Positions 55,125 to 63,577 of a DNA stretch of 64,000 nt are shown here, piece by piece; the first letter of the stretch is position 1, and each line of letters opens with the position of its first letter. Below the pieces are notes generated by a model. The model ran no database searches. It had not been told where the DNA came from and was given only the letters and a program-made list of their open reading frames with translations. The translations under genes were made by a program, and so were the position numbers. The DNA is from Paractinoplanes pyxinae (lineage in GTDB: Bacteria; Actinomycetota; Actinomycetes; Mycobacteriales; Micromonosporaceae), in the NCBI RefSeq assembly GCF_026626335.1, contig NZ_JAPNTZ010000003.1:62001-126000 (forward strand), given 5' to 3'.

Positions 55125-57732
55125 GCAGGCCGCGCCGGATAGCCTCGCTGGTGGCCTGGCCACGGCTGGCCACGCCGAGCTTGCGCAGGATGGCCGTGAC
55201 GTGGTGGTGCACGGTCTTCTCGGAGAGGTAGAGCCGGGTCGCGATGACGGCGTTCGACTCGCCCTGCCCCAGGTGGGTCAGCACCTCGGCCTCGCGCCGG
55301 GTCAGCCGGGCCGGGTGGCGTTCCGTCTCGGCCCGGGGGCCGCGCGGCACGTCCCGCACGCCGTGTTCGCGCAGGCGGCGGGCGATCGCGGCGGCGGCCG
55401 GGCGGGCGCCGAGGCGGTGGAACTCGGCGAGCGCGGTACGCAGATCGGCCTCGTCGCGGAAATCGGCCAGAGCCAGGGCGGCGTCGTAGGGGCAGCCCAG
55501 CTTCTTCCACCGGGCGGCGGCGGCTCGGCCTTCGCCGGCCAATTGCGTCGCGTACGGGTCGACGGCCGCGACAACCACCGGCGGGAGCCCGGCCAAGCGC
55601 CGCAGCCAGGCCAGCTCGCCGGCCACCCACGCCGCGTTCCGCTCCACCGCGAGGCCGAGGACGTCGCTCGTGATCTCGTCGACCTCGGCCGCCCGGCCGT
55701 CCAGCCAGGCCGCCTCGGCCCGAGCCGTGGCGACCGGCGCCAGGAACTGCAGTTCGGTCTGCCCGGTGGTCAGGGCGAGCGCCTCGTCGAGTGCGGCCCA
55801 CCGATCCCGATCGCCCCGGCGGGCCCGGGCCAGCCCCAGAACGCTGAGCGCCAGCAGCCGCAGCAGAGGAACCGAGCGCGCGGATCGCAGCACGTGCTCG
55901 GCGTCCTCGACCGCGGCCTCGGTGCGGCCCAGATCGAGGTGCAGCCGGGCCCGGTAGACCACCACGTAGTACTCCCACGCCTCCAGTCCCAGCTCCTGGC
56001 ACACCTTGATGCCACGGTCGAGCCACGGTTCGAAGTCGTAGGCGCGGGTGCGGGTGGCGGCCCAGCCGAGGTGGATGTACGCCCGTCCCACGTGGTCGTC
56101 CAGGCCGTGGTCGGTGGCCAGCGCGAGGCTGCGCGACAGGCTCGTCCAGCCCTCGGGCCGGCCGGTGAGCAGCTGCATCGTGCCGATGTTGTTGAGGCTG
56201 TGCACGGTCACCGCGGTGTCCCCGTGCGCCAGCGCCCGCTCGGCCCAGGCCATGGTCTCGTCGTAGCGCTCCTCGTTCAGGCGGGTCGCCGAGACCACGC
56301 TGCAGGCCTGAGCCCATTCGGGTCCCGGCGGCCCGTCCTCCAGCAGCCGCAGCGCGTCGTCGCTGGTCCGGTCGGCCTCCGCGGTGCGGCCCAGGCACCA
56401 CAGCGCGCGGGACAGCTGCGTCAGCGCCGAGCCTTGGCGCACCGAGTTGCCGGACGCCCGCCACAGTGCGACCGCCTGCTCGAGGGCGTGGATGGCCTCG
56501 TCCATCTGGTCGGTCAGGTAGCACTCCTGCGACCGGCTTTCGAGCATCTCGGCCCGGTCCTCGGCGGGCAGCGGGCCGGCGAACCGCAGGGCCAGCTCGT
56601 AGTGGGCGGCCGCCTCGCGGTGGGCCCCGGTCGAGGCCGCCTGCCGGGCCGCGGCCGGAGCGAACCGCAGCACCGCCTCGGTGTCGCCGGCCGCCTCGGC
56701 GTGGTGGGCCAGCCGGGCCGGGTCGGCGGTGCCCGTAAGTGCGGTCAGCGCCCGGCGATGCAGCTCGGTCCGCCGGTGGGGCGACAAGGACTGCTCGACG
56801 GCGCGGCGGGCCAGCTCGTGCCGGAACACCACGCCGCCCGGGGCCTCGACCAGCATGCCCGAGCCGAGACATTGCTCCAGCGGGTTCGCCGCGCCGGGCA
56901 CGAGCGCGTCGAGCAACGGCAGCTCGGCCCGGGGCAGCGCGATCGACACCGCCTCCAGGACGGTGGCCGCGTCGCCGGTCAGCCGGCCGGCGCGGGCCAG
57001 CACGGCGTCGCGTACGGTCGCGGGAATGGCATCGCCCGGTGCGGCCAGCACCTCGGTGACGAAGAACGGGTTGCCGCCGGTGGCGCGGTGCAGGTCGTCG
57101 GGGTCGATGCCGTGCGGCGCCGCGAGCACCGCGACCGCGCCGGCCGACAGCGGCGGCACCTCGATACGACGTACGCGGGAAAGGCCGGCCAGATCGCCCA
57201 GCAGGCGCCGCGCTGGATGGAACCGGTCGAGCCCGTCGTCGCGGTAGGTCGCGACGACCAGGGCCGGAATGGTGTCGATGCGGCGGCCGAGCAGGCTCAG
57301 CACGTCGACGGTGGCCTCGTCGGCCCAGTGCAGATCCTCGACGACCAGGACGCCGCCCGGACGAGCCTCGGCCGCGCGGATCACGGCCGCCGCCACCTGG
57401 TACGCCTTGGCGCCCGCGGTCACCAGCTCGTGCAGCTCGCCGCCGGTCGCACGGGCGATGTCGAGGAACGGGCCCAGCGGACGCGGCGTGAACAACGGAT
57501 CGCACGATCCCCACAGCGTCGTCTCTTCCGCGGAGCAGAAGCGCCGCAGCAACGCCGTCTTGCCGCTGCCCGCCTCGCCGCCGACCAGGACGAGGACGCC
57601 GTGCCGCTCGCCCCGGGTGGCGGCCAGCGCGTCGCCCAGGGCGGCCAGCTGGTGCGAGCGCTCGACCAGTTCGTCACCCACCGGCCCACCGTGGCAGCCG
57701 CCCGGGGCGGCGTCGACCGTGCTGTAGGCCAT
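55114..57732 (-). CDS. Large LuxR-family ATPase regulator (LAL type)
   Basis: 872 residues from the ATG at 57732 (GTG at 57681 is an alternative). AAA-type ATPase at the N-terminus: Walker [11 protein letters not shown] (51-60), Walker [12 protein letters not shown]. The middle 300-780 is helical, TPR-like. The last 65 residues are a LuxR HTH ([30 protein letters not shown]). LAL regulators such as MalT or PikD are ATP-dependent activators triggered by small ligands. It is divergent from the secreted His-rich protein gene and convergent with the amino-acid importer; the target is not evident. Confidence 0.92.
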   Translation of the reverse strand: MAYSTVDAAPGGCHGGPVGDELVERSHQLAALGDALAATRGERHGVLVLVGGEAGSGKTALLRRFCSAEETTLWGSCDPLFTPRPLGPFLDIARATGGELHELVTAGAKAYQVAAAVIRAAEARPGGVLVVEDLHWADEATVDVLSLLGRRIDTIPALVVATYRDDGLDRFHPARRLLGDLAGLSRVRRIEVPPLSAGAVAVLAAPHGIDPDDLHRATGGNPFFVTEVLAAPGDAIPATVRDAVLARAGRLTGDAATVLEAVSIALPRAELPLLDALVPGAANPLEQCLGSGMLVEAPGGVVFRHELARRAVEQSLSPHRRTELHRRALTALTGTADPARLAHHAEAAGDTEAVLRFAPAAARQAASTGAHREAAAHYELALRFAGPLPAEDRAEMLESRSQECYLTDQMDEAIHALEQAVALWRASGNSVRQGSALTQLSRALWCLGRTAEADRTSDDALRLLEDGPPGPEWAQACSVVSATRLNEERYDETMAWAERALAHGDTAVTVHSLNNIGTMQLLTGRPEGWTSLSRSLALATDHGLDDHVGRAYIHLGWAATRTRAYDFEPWLDRGIKVCQELGLEAWEYYVVVYRARLHLDLGRTEAAVEDAEHVLRSARSVPLLRLLALSVLGLARARRGDRDRWAALDEALALTTGQTELQFLAPVATARAEAAWLDGRAAEVDEITSDVLGLAVERNAAWVAGELAWLRRLAGLPPVVVAAVDPYATQLAGEGRAAAARWKKLGCPYDAALALADFRDEADLRTALAEFHRLGARPAAAAIARRLREHGVRDVPRGPRAETERHPARLTRREAEVLTHLGQGESNAVIATRLYLSEKTVHHHVTAILRKLGVASRGQATSEAIRRGLLSP

Positions 57733-57858
57733 CCGACCCGGCGAAAACTGGGTAACGCGCCGGGGCAACCTGGGCATCGCTGCCGATTCGCCCGGCGGCG
57801 GTCGCTCCTAGCGTTCTGACCAGGCCGGATGCGCCGGCCCGGAACGAAAGGATCGACC

Positions 57859-58458
57859 ATGCTGCGCAGATTGTGGGCCCCGCTGGCCGGGCTGGTGCTG
57901 CTCGTCGGGGCAGCCACCCCGGCGTACGCCTCCTGGTGCCGTTCGGACCTCGACCGGCTCAAGCACGACAGCGCGAAGTACAAGCGGGTCGCCGTGGCCG
58001 AGAAGGCGGGCTACGGCCGGTTCCTCGACCAGGACGGCATCGCGTGCATCGACATGCCGGGCATGGGGGCGATGGGCGTCCACTACGTCAACGGCGACCT
58101 GGTCGGCGACGGCAAGATCAAGGCCCGGACGCCCGAGGCGATGGTCTACGAACCGGATCGGGCCGGCAAACTGCGGCTGGTCGCGGTCGAGTATGTGGTG
58201 ATCAAGCAGGCCTGGGACGCCGGACATCACCAGCCACCCGCGCTCTACGGTCACCGCTTCGACTTCACCGACAGCCCGAACCGCTACGGGCTGCCGCCGT
58301 TCTATTCGCTGCACGTGTGGGTGTGGAAGCACAACCCGGCCGGCACCTTCACCATGTGGAACCCGCGCGTGCACTGCCCCGGCGGCCAACCCAGCCATTC
58401 CGGCCACCTGGACCACACCGACCACCCGATCCATGCGGGTCACGGCCGCGAGGCTTGA
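57859..58458 (+). CDS. Secreted protein with His-rich C-terminal tail, unknown
   Basis: 199 residues from the ATG at 57859 (AAAGGATC upstream). Signal peptide 1-25 (ATPAYAS). The core (about 30-170) has K-A-G-Y-G-R-F-L-D-Q-D-G-I-A-C-I, H-Y-V-N-G-D-L-V-G-D-G and P-E-A-M-V-Y-E-P, as in a family of small secreted actinobacterial proteins without assigned function. The tail from 175 on has seven His in 25 residues (S-H-S-G-H-L-D-H-T-D-H-P-I-H-A-G-H), suggesting metal binding. A TAGCGT -10-like element is at about 57811. Confidence 0.75.
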   Translation: MLRRLWAPLAGLVLLVGAATPAYASWCRSDLDRLKHDSAKYKRVAVAEKAGYGRFLDQDGIACIDMPGMGAMGVHYVNGDLVGDGKIKARTPEAMVYEPDRAGKLRLVAVEYVVIKQAWDAGHHQPPALYGHRFDFTDSPNRYGLPPFYSLHVWVWKHNPAGTFTMWNPRVHCPGGQPSHSGHLDHTDHPIHAGHGREA

Positions 58459-58485
58459 CCTTGACACTGTGACAAGGTCTTCACT
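58455..58485 (+). promoter_or_regulatory. MerR-type promoter with 19-bp spacer
   Basis: TTGACC -35 (58455-58460), 19-bp spacer, TTCACT -10 (58480-58485). A near-perfect palindrome (58457-58479; arms GACCTTG and CAAGGTC, inner CAC/GTG) fills the spacer. The 19-bp spacing with a central dyad is the hallmark of MerR-activated promoters. The predicted start coincides with the ATG at 58492, so the mRNA is leaderless. Confidence 0.7.
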
Positions 58486-58491
58486 GGGGTC

Positions 58492-59115
58492 ATGGTTCTG
58501 AACGCTTTGAATGCGGGCGAGTCCTCGATCCGGCTGCAAGCGGCGCTGGCCGCCGGGACGCGGGCCGACCCGGATCTGCTCGAGGCGCTGGTGGCCCGGT
58601 GCGCGGTCGAGCCCGACTTCTTCGTGCGGGACATGCTCACCTGGGCCCTGACCCGGCTGCCGGCCTCCCTGACGGTTCCGCGGCTGGTAGCCGAGCTCGG
58701 GTCGCCGATCGCCCAGGCGCGCAGCCAGGCGTTGCATACGCTGTCGAAGCTCGGGGACGAGCGGGCGTGGCCGGCGATCACGCGGTCGCTGCTGCGGGAC
58801 GCCGACGACGAGGTCGCGCGGACGGCGTGGCGGGCCGCGGTGGCGCTCGCCCCCGACGGCGAGCGGGAGGGGCTGGCGGTGGAACTGGCGGCGCAACTCG
58901 GTCGCGGCGACCGGAACGTGAAGCTGAGCCTGAGCCGGGCGCTCGTCGCCCTGGGCTCCGAGCAGGCACTGCAAGCTGGGCTGGACAGCGACGACCCCGC
59001 CGTGGCGGCGCACGCTCGCGCCACCCGGGCGCTGCTGCTGGACCCGGAGGCCGGGTTCGACGCCGCCATCGCCGAGGCCACCCGGGTGATGGCTCTGGGG
59101 CCCGACAAGTGCTGA
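58492..59115 (+). CDS. HEAT-repeat protein
   Basis: 207 residues, cytoplasmic. Consecutive two-helix repeats with R-x-x-A-L-x-x-L and D-x-x-x-V-x-x-x-A-x-x-A-L patterns from residue 14 to about 195 (for example DEVARTAWRAAVALAP). These are HEAT/armadillo-like protein-binding scaffolds. It begins at the predicted transcription start and overlaps the MerR-HEAT gene by seven bases, so stoichiometric production is expected. Confidence 0.82.
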   Translation: MVLNALNAGESSIRLQAALAAGTRADPDLLEALVARCAVEPDFFVRDMLTWALTRLPASLTVPRLVAELGSPIAQARSQALHTLSKLGDERAWPAITRSLLRDADDEVARTAWRAAVALAPDGEREGLAVELAAQLGRGDRNVKLSLSRALVALGSEQALQAGLDSDDPAVAAHARATRALLLDPEAGFDAAIAEATRVMALGPDKC

Positions 59116-60419
59116 TCGGCGAGGTGGCCCGGCGGTCCGGGGTCAGCACCCGGATGCTGCGGCACTACGACCGGCTCGGGCTGGTGCGCCCGACCGGTCG
59201 TACCGTCGGCAACTACCGCGAATACTCGGCCGACGACATCCGGCGGATCTTCCACGTGGAGAGCCTGCGCTCGCTCGGGTTGTCGCTGAAGCAGATCGCG
59301 TCCGCCCTGGAAGATCCCGGGTTCACGCCGGCCGCCCTGGTGAGCGACCTCATCCGGTGGACCGAGGAACGGCTCGAGCGGGAACAAGAGCTGCTGCAAC
59401 GGCTGCGGGCGGTGGACGCCACGGCGCCCTCGGGGTGGCCGGACGTGCTGCGCATCGTTGAGCTGATGCACGGGCTCGACTCCCCGGACGCGGCGCGGCG
59501 CCAGCAGGCCGTGCTGGCACCGGCCGACGACGACGTGCCGGTCCCGGTGGAGCTGCTGGCGGGGGCGGTGCTGTCCGAGAACGACCCGAACGTGGCGGGC
59601 GCGCTGCGGTGGGCGCTCGCGCGAGCCGGCGGCGACGGGTTGGACAGTCTGGTGGCGGGGCTGCGCTCGGATGATGTGGCCATCCGGCGGCGGGCGGTGC
59701 TGGCGATCGCTTCGCTAGCCGGCTCGGCCGCGGCGGGTGGGTCGGCGTCGGCCGGTTCTTGGCCGCCTGTGTCCTCGGCGGCTGATACTTCGCCGGCTGG
59801 ACTCTCACCCCCTGCTTCTTCGGCGGCCGGCCCTTTGACGGCCGGATTCTCGTCGCGTGCGTCTTCAGCGGCCGGCTCGGCGCCGCCTGGCTCTCGGCCG
59901 CCCGCGTCTTCGGCGCCCGGCTCGTCGCCGGCCGGGGTTATCGCGGTGCTGTCCGACGCGCTGGGGGACTCGGACCCGGTCGTACGCCGGACCGCCGCTC
60001 TGGCTTTGGGTCGGCAAGGCGTGACGGCGGCCGTGCCGGTGCTGGTCGACATGGTGGTGTCCGGGGTCAACGACGTCGAGGCGGCCGAAATGCTGGGCGT
60101 GCTGGCCGCTTCTCCGCATGTGGACGACGAGATCGGCGGCGCGACGGACGCTTTGCCGGGGCGAGACGAACGGATCGTCGGTGCGCCGGATGCTTCGTCG
60201 GGGTGGGGCGAACGGATCGTCGGTGCGCTGGAGGCTGAGCTGAGCGCGACCGCGGACACGGCGGTGCGGATCCGGGTGACCCAGGCGCTGGTCGAGATTC
60301 CGGGGTCCGCCGTGCTGGAGGTGCTGCGACGGCTGACCCGCGACGAGGACCGGTCGGTGGCCCTCGTCGCTTCGGCGTTCGTGGAGCTCAGGGATACTGA
60401 GCGTCGAGCAGGCCGTTGA
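59109..60419 (+). CDS. MerR-family regulator fused to HEAT repeats
   Basis: 436 residues from a GTG (an in-frame alternative start was not seen). Residues 3-70 are the MerR HTH (IGEVARRSGVSTRMLRHYDR, then the YREYSADDIRRI wing), 71-115 the dimerisation helix, and 125-436 HEAT-like repeats replacing a normal effector domain. Residues about 204-276 are a Ser/Ala/Pro-rich insert; residues about 347-374 carry a 14-residue tandem duplication. It probably binds the dyad in the promoter at 58455 and controls its own operon, with the HEAT part sensing a partner or ligand. The end overlaps the pectate lyase gene by 32 bp. Confidence 0.85.
   Translation: MLIGEVARRSGVSTRMLRHYDRLGLVRPTGRTVGNYREYSADDIRRIFHVESLRSLGLSLKQIASALEDPGFTPAALVSDLIRWTEERLEREQELLQRLRAVDATAPSGWPDVLRIVELMHGLDSPDAARRQQAVLAPADDDVPVPVELLAGAVLSENDPNVAGALRWALARAGGDGLDSLVAGLRSDDVAIRRRAVLAIASLAGSAAAGGSASAGSWPPVSSAADTSPAGLSPPASSAAGPLTAGFSSRASSAAGSAPPGSRPPASSAPGSSPAGVIAVLSDALGDSDPVVRRTAALALGRQGVTAAVPVLVDMVVSGVNDVEAAEMLGVLAASPHVDDEIGGATDALPGRDERIVGAPDASSGWGERIVGALEAELSATADTAVRIRVTQALVEIPGSAVLEVLRRLTRDEDRSVALVASAFVELRDTERRAGR
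59718..59935 (+). repeat. Low-complexity insert with imperfect repeats in the MerR-HEAT gene
   Basis: About 220 bp of degenerate repeats built around TCTTCGGCGGCCGGCTC, encoding a Ser/Ala/Pro/Gly-rich stretch between HEAT repeats. The reading frame is kept. Confidence 0.6.
60147..60230 (+). repeat. Two-copy 42-bp tandem repeat in the MerR-HEAT gene
   Basis: Two adjacent 42-bp units share the 20-mer CGAACGGATCGTCGGTGCGC at 60167 and 60209, encoding 14-residue copies ending E-R-I-V-G-A. Confidence 0.75.
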
Positions 60420-62151
60420 CGTACTTCTCGACGTTCGTGTAGCCGGTCTTGTCGAAATCGCCGCCGGCATCGTTGGCGTTCGGGTTAAGCCCGTACTTGG
60501 TCTCCCAGGCGTCGGGCATGCCGTCCCGGTCGGTATCGGGCCGGGCCGTGCCTCCGGACAGCGCGCCGTAACCGTTGTTCGTGAGGCCGGTGGCTGTCTG
60601 GCTCGACCACAAGGCGCCCTTGGTGCCGAGCGAGGTCACATCGGCGACGACGAGCTTGTCCACATCGTCGCGTGGAACGGCGCCGGCCTTCGCGACGACA
60701 TCGGCATAGGCAGCCGCCGCAGTCAGAGCCGGTGGATTCGTCGAGAAGGGCGCCGACAGCTCGGTCGCACCGCCCCGGACCACGGCCGCGGAACCGTTCA
60801 GCTGACCGTCCTTGTTGCTGTCGACCCAGTTGTCGCGGTTGTAGATCTGCTGGTTGCCGGTTTGGTAGTAGTAATTCGAGGCGCTGGTCGTGCGCGGGCC
60901 GGTGATGAAATAGTTGCCGATCACGTCGTGCAGGAAGTGGCCGCTGGAGTTCCCCGCCGTGTATCCGGCCTGGTAGTTGTAGACCACGTTGTTGACGAAC
61001 TGGGTGTTCGCCTTGGCCAGCGGATTGCGGTTGTGCGAGTTGGCCCACAGGTTGCGCCACCAGGTGTAGGGGCCGGTCTCGGTGTGCGCGCCGAACTGCT
61101 GGCCGATCGGGTTGGCGTCGATCGAATACTGCATAGTGATGTTCGAGGCGCGTACGGCGTCGATGTTGTTCCACGCCCCGAACTCGATCGACACGTGATC
61201 GAAGATCAGGTTGCTCGCGTCCAGCCAGTTGACGCCGTTGTTCTTCTGATCCGCGTCCTCGGTGCCCATCCGGAACCGGAAGTTGCGGACGATCACGTTC
61301 TTGGCGCTGTTGAAAGAAACTTCCCCACCGCGTACGCCGATCCCGCCGCCCGGCGCGGTCTGACCGGCAATGGTGATGTTGCTCTTGACCAGCACGGTGG
61401 ACGACAGCCGGATGTAGCCCCCGACGTCGAAAACAACTATCCGGTTGGTTGTGCCGACGGCGTCGCGGAACGAGCCCGCGCCGGAGTCGTTCAGGTTGGT
61501 CACGTGATAGACCGTGCCGCCCCGGCCCCCGGTGGCTGCGGCTCCAAAACCGACAGCGGACGGAAACGCTTTGACCGGGCCACTCGGCGGCGGGGTGGTA
61601 GCCGGAGGCGTGGTCGCGGGCGGCGTGGTGGCGGGCGGTGTCGTCGCGGGCGGCGTGGTGGTTGGCGGTGTGGTCGCGGGTGGAGTCGTTGCCGGTGGCG
61701 TGGGGGTCGGGGGTGCGGTGGTGCCGGTGCAGGCCGTTCCGTTAAGGGTGAACGCCGTCGGTACTGGGTTGGTGCCGGTCCAGGTGCCGTTGAAGCCGGC
61801 CTCCACCGATGAGCCGGTCGGGATGGCGGCGGTGTAGTCGGCGTTCGTGGCGATGACGGCGCCCGCGCCCGGGTTGGCGGTGAAGCCCCAGGACTGGGTG
61901 ATGGTCTGGCCGGCCGGGAACGTCCAGCCCAGTCGCCAGCCGTTGATCGGGTCGCCGAGGTTGCGGATGGTCAGGGCGGCCGTGAAGCCGCCGGCCCACT
62001 GGGAGCTGACGCGGTAGTCGACTTGGCAGCCGGCCGCCGCCTGCGCGTCGACAGCCAGGCCGACCGATGCGGCGGCGGCGACGGCGGTGACCACAACGGC
62101 CGCCAACTTGCGCGATGGTGTCGTTTTACTGCGCGATGTTGTCGTTTTCAT
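60388..62151 (-). CDS. Secreted pectate lyase (PL1) with N-terminal CBM2
   Basis: 587 residues. Signal peptide 1-39. CBM2 at about 40-143 (C42 and C near 141 pair; surface W in S-Q-W-A-G-G-F and G-W-R-L-G-W). Pro/Thr linker to about 195 with repeated A-T-T-P-P. PL1 beta-helix about 195-500 (SGAGSFRDAV, S-N-I-T-I-A-G-Q-T, V-I-V-R-N-F-R-F-R, N-R-N-P-L). A C-terminal Ca-binding-like segment D-T-D-R-D-G-M-P-D-A-W-E closes the protein. It cleaves de-esterified pectin. The ATG overlaps the pectinesterase stop (TGATG), so methylesterase and lyase are co-translated. Confidence 0.92.
   Translation of the reverse strand: MKTTTSRSKTTPSRKLAAVVVTAVAAAASVGLAVDAQAAAGCQVDYRVSSQWAGGFTAALTIRNLGDPINGWRLGWTFPAGQTITQSWGFTANPGAGAVIATNADYTAAIPTGSSVEAGFNGTWTGTNPVPTAFTLNGTACTGTTAPPTPTPPATTPPATTPPTTTPPATTPPATTPPATTPPATTPPPSGPVKAFPSAVGFGAAATGGRGGTVYHVTNLNDSGAGSFRDAVGTTNRIVVFDVGGYIRLSSTVLVKSNITIAGQTAPGGGIGVRGGEVSFNSAKNVIVRNFRFRMGTEDADQKNNGVNWLDASNLIFDHVSIEFGAWNNIDAVRASNITMQYSIDANPIGQQFGAHTETGPYTWWRNLWANSHNRNPLAKANTQFVNNVVYNYQAGYTAGNSSGHFLHDVIGNYFITGPRTTSASNYYYQTGNQQIYNRDNWVDSNKDGQLNGSAAVVRGGATELSAPFSTNPPALTAAAAYADVVAKAGAVPRDDVDKLVVADVTSLGTKGALWSSQTATGLTNNGYGALSGGTARPDTDRDGMPDAWETKYGLNPNANDAGGDFDKTGYTNVEKYVNGLLDAQYP
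61723..62034 (-). repeat. CBM2 repeat, copy 2 (pectate lyase)
   Basis: About 310-bp direct repeat of 63141-63452 at visibly high identity; the encoded CBM2 modules differ at roughly ten of 100 residues. Confidence 0.85.
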
Positions 62152-63542
62152 CAGAGCACCGGGTTCCAGCCGTCGGTTCCGGACAGATACTTCTGCGGGG
62201 TGTGGTTGGCGGCCGTCGCATCGCTCATCTGCGGACGATTGCCGTTCGTTCCGGCGCCCGAACCTGTGTTCCTGTACTCGAAGAAGCGCGCGTTCTTCCA
62301 GGAGTTCTCGGACATGTCTGTCCATGGCTGCGCGTTTCTGATCGTTGCGCTCAAGGTGCACTCGCGGAACAAGACCTGCGCGGCCGGGCCCCACGGGCGG
62401 CCCAGTTGCGTGACGTTGTTCGCGGCGCCGGTGATCGTCGACTTGTAGAACAAGATCCCGTACGTCAGTGAGGCGTCCGTGTTGGCCGCGGTGATCGGGC
62501 CGCCGGTCGACCGCTTCTCGTAGATCGTCGAGTTGTGGAAGACGGCCGAGGCGCCGCCGAAGATGAAGTCGACGGTCCCCTCGACGTACGAGTTGACGAA
62601 GTAGTGGCGATAGTTGTTGACCAGCAGCGTGTCCTGGTTGCCGAGGAACCGGACGTTGTTGAACGTCGCCCGGTCGCCGTTGACGTTCACGGCCACCGCC
62701 TGGCTGCCCTCGCCGTAATCGTTCGACATGGTCAGGTTGGTGGCGATGAAGTCCCGGGCCTTGACGAAGACGGTGGCGCTGTTCGAGGTGCCGTAGCCGC
62801 CCGCGTTGCTGTGGTTGTTGACGATCACCGTCTGTCCCGCCGCCGAGCCGAGACCCTGCAGGGTGACGTACGGCTTGGTGACGGTGACGATCTCGCGGTA
62901 CGTGCCGGCCTTGACCGTGATGACACGCCGAGTCGTGTTGTTCGCCGGCACCGCGTCGAGAGCCGCCTGCACGGTCGTGTACTGCCCGCTCCCGTCCTTG
63001 GCCACGGTCGGCGCGCCCGCCGGCGGAGTGGTCACGGGCGGCGTGGCCGGCGGGGTGGTCGCCGGCGTGGTGGTTGCCGGTGGCGTGGTGGCGGGCGGTG
63101 TCGTGCCGGGTGGCCTGGTGGTCGTCGGGGGTGCGGTGGAGCCGGTGCACGCCGTGCCGTTGAGGGTGAAGGCCGTCGGCACCGGATTGCTCCCGGCCCA
63201 GGTGCCGTTGAAGCCGACCTCCACCGACGAGCCGGTCCCGATGGCGGCGGTGTAGTCGGCACTGGTGGCCACTACCGCGCCCGACGCCGGGTTCGCGGTG
63301 AAGCCCCAGGACTGCGTGATGCTCTGCCCGGCCGGGAAAGTCCAGCCGAGCCGCCAGCCGTTGATCGGGTCGCCCAAGTTGCGGATCGTGAGGGCGGCCG
63401 TGAAGCCACCGGCCCACTGCGAGCTGACGCGGTAGTCAACTTGGCACCCCGCAGCCGCCCGGGCAGTGGTAGCAACGGCGACGGACGCGAGAGCAGAGAC
63501 GGAAGCGATGGCGACGGCCGCGGCGACACGTCTGCGGTTCAT
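62151..63542 (-). CDS. Secreted pectinesterase (CE8) with N-terminal CBM2
   Basis: 463 residues, ATG behind GGGAGGAGG. Signal peptide 1-30, CBM2 about 31-134, Pro/Thr linker to about 170, then the CE8 beta-helix: G-x-G-x-Y-T-T-V-Q-A-A-L-D-A, G-T-Y-R-E, the Q-A-V-A segment, G-N-Q-D-T-L, V-E-G-T-V-D-F-I-F-G with the catalytic Asp, and L-G-R-P-W with the substrate Arg. It removes methyl groups from homogalacturonan, making substrate for the lyase encoded next. Confidence 0.94.
   Translation of the reverse strand: MNRRRVAAAVAIASVSALASVAVATTARAAAGCQVDYRVSSQWAGGFTAALTIRNLGDPINGWRLGWTFPAGQSITQSWGFTANPASGAVVATSADYTAAIGTGSSVEVGFNGTWAGSNPVPTAFTLNGTACTGSTAPPTTTRPPGTTPPATTPPATTTPATTPPATPPVTTPPAGAPTVAKDGSGQYTTVQAALDAVPANNTTRRVITVKAGTYREIVTVTKPYVTLQGLGSAAGQTVIVNNHSNAGGYGTSNSATVFVKARDFIATNLTMSNDYGEGSQAVAVNVNGDRATFNNVRFLGNQDTLLVNNYRHYFVNSYVEGTVDFIFGGASAVFHNSTIYEKRSTGGPITAANTDASLTYGILFYKSTITGAANNVTQLGRPWGPAAQVLFRECTLSATIRNAQPWTDMSENSWKNARFFEYRNTGSGAGTNGNRPQMSDATAANHTPQKYLSGTDGWNPVL
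63141..63452 (-). repeat. CBM2 repeat, copy 1 (pectinesterase)
   Basis: Partner of the repeat at 61723-62034; it spans the whole CBM2-coding part but not the signal peptides or the catalytic domains. Confidence 0.85.
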
Positions 63543-63577
63543 GGGTGTCCTCCTCCCTGAGGCTCGGGGCCCGGGCG

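Noticed and set aside
61590..61720. Regular short GC repeats that resemble a repeat array
   Set aside because: They are codons of the Pro/Thr linker; no uniform spacers, so not a CRISPR array.
63000..63130. Second set of short repeats
   Set aside because: Pro/Thr linker of the pectinesterase, same explanation.
62152..63417. N-terminal extension of the pectate lyase frame
   Set aside because: This part is a shifted-frame shadow of the pectinesterase gene; the real start at 62151 is followed by a proper signal peptide.
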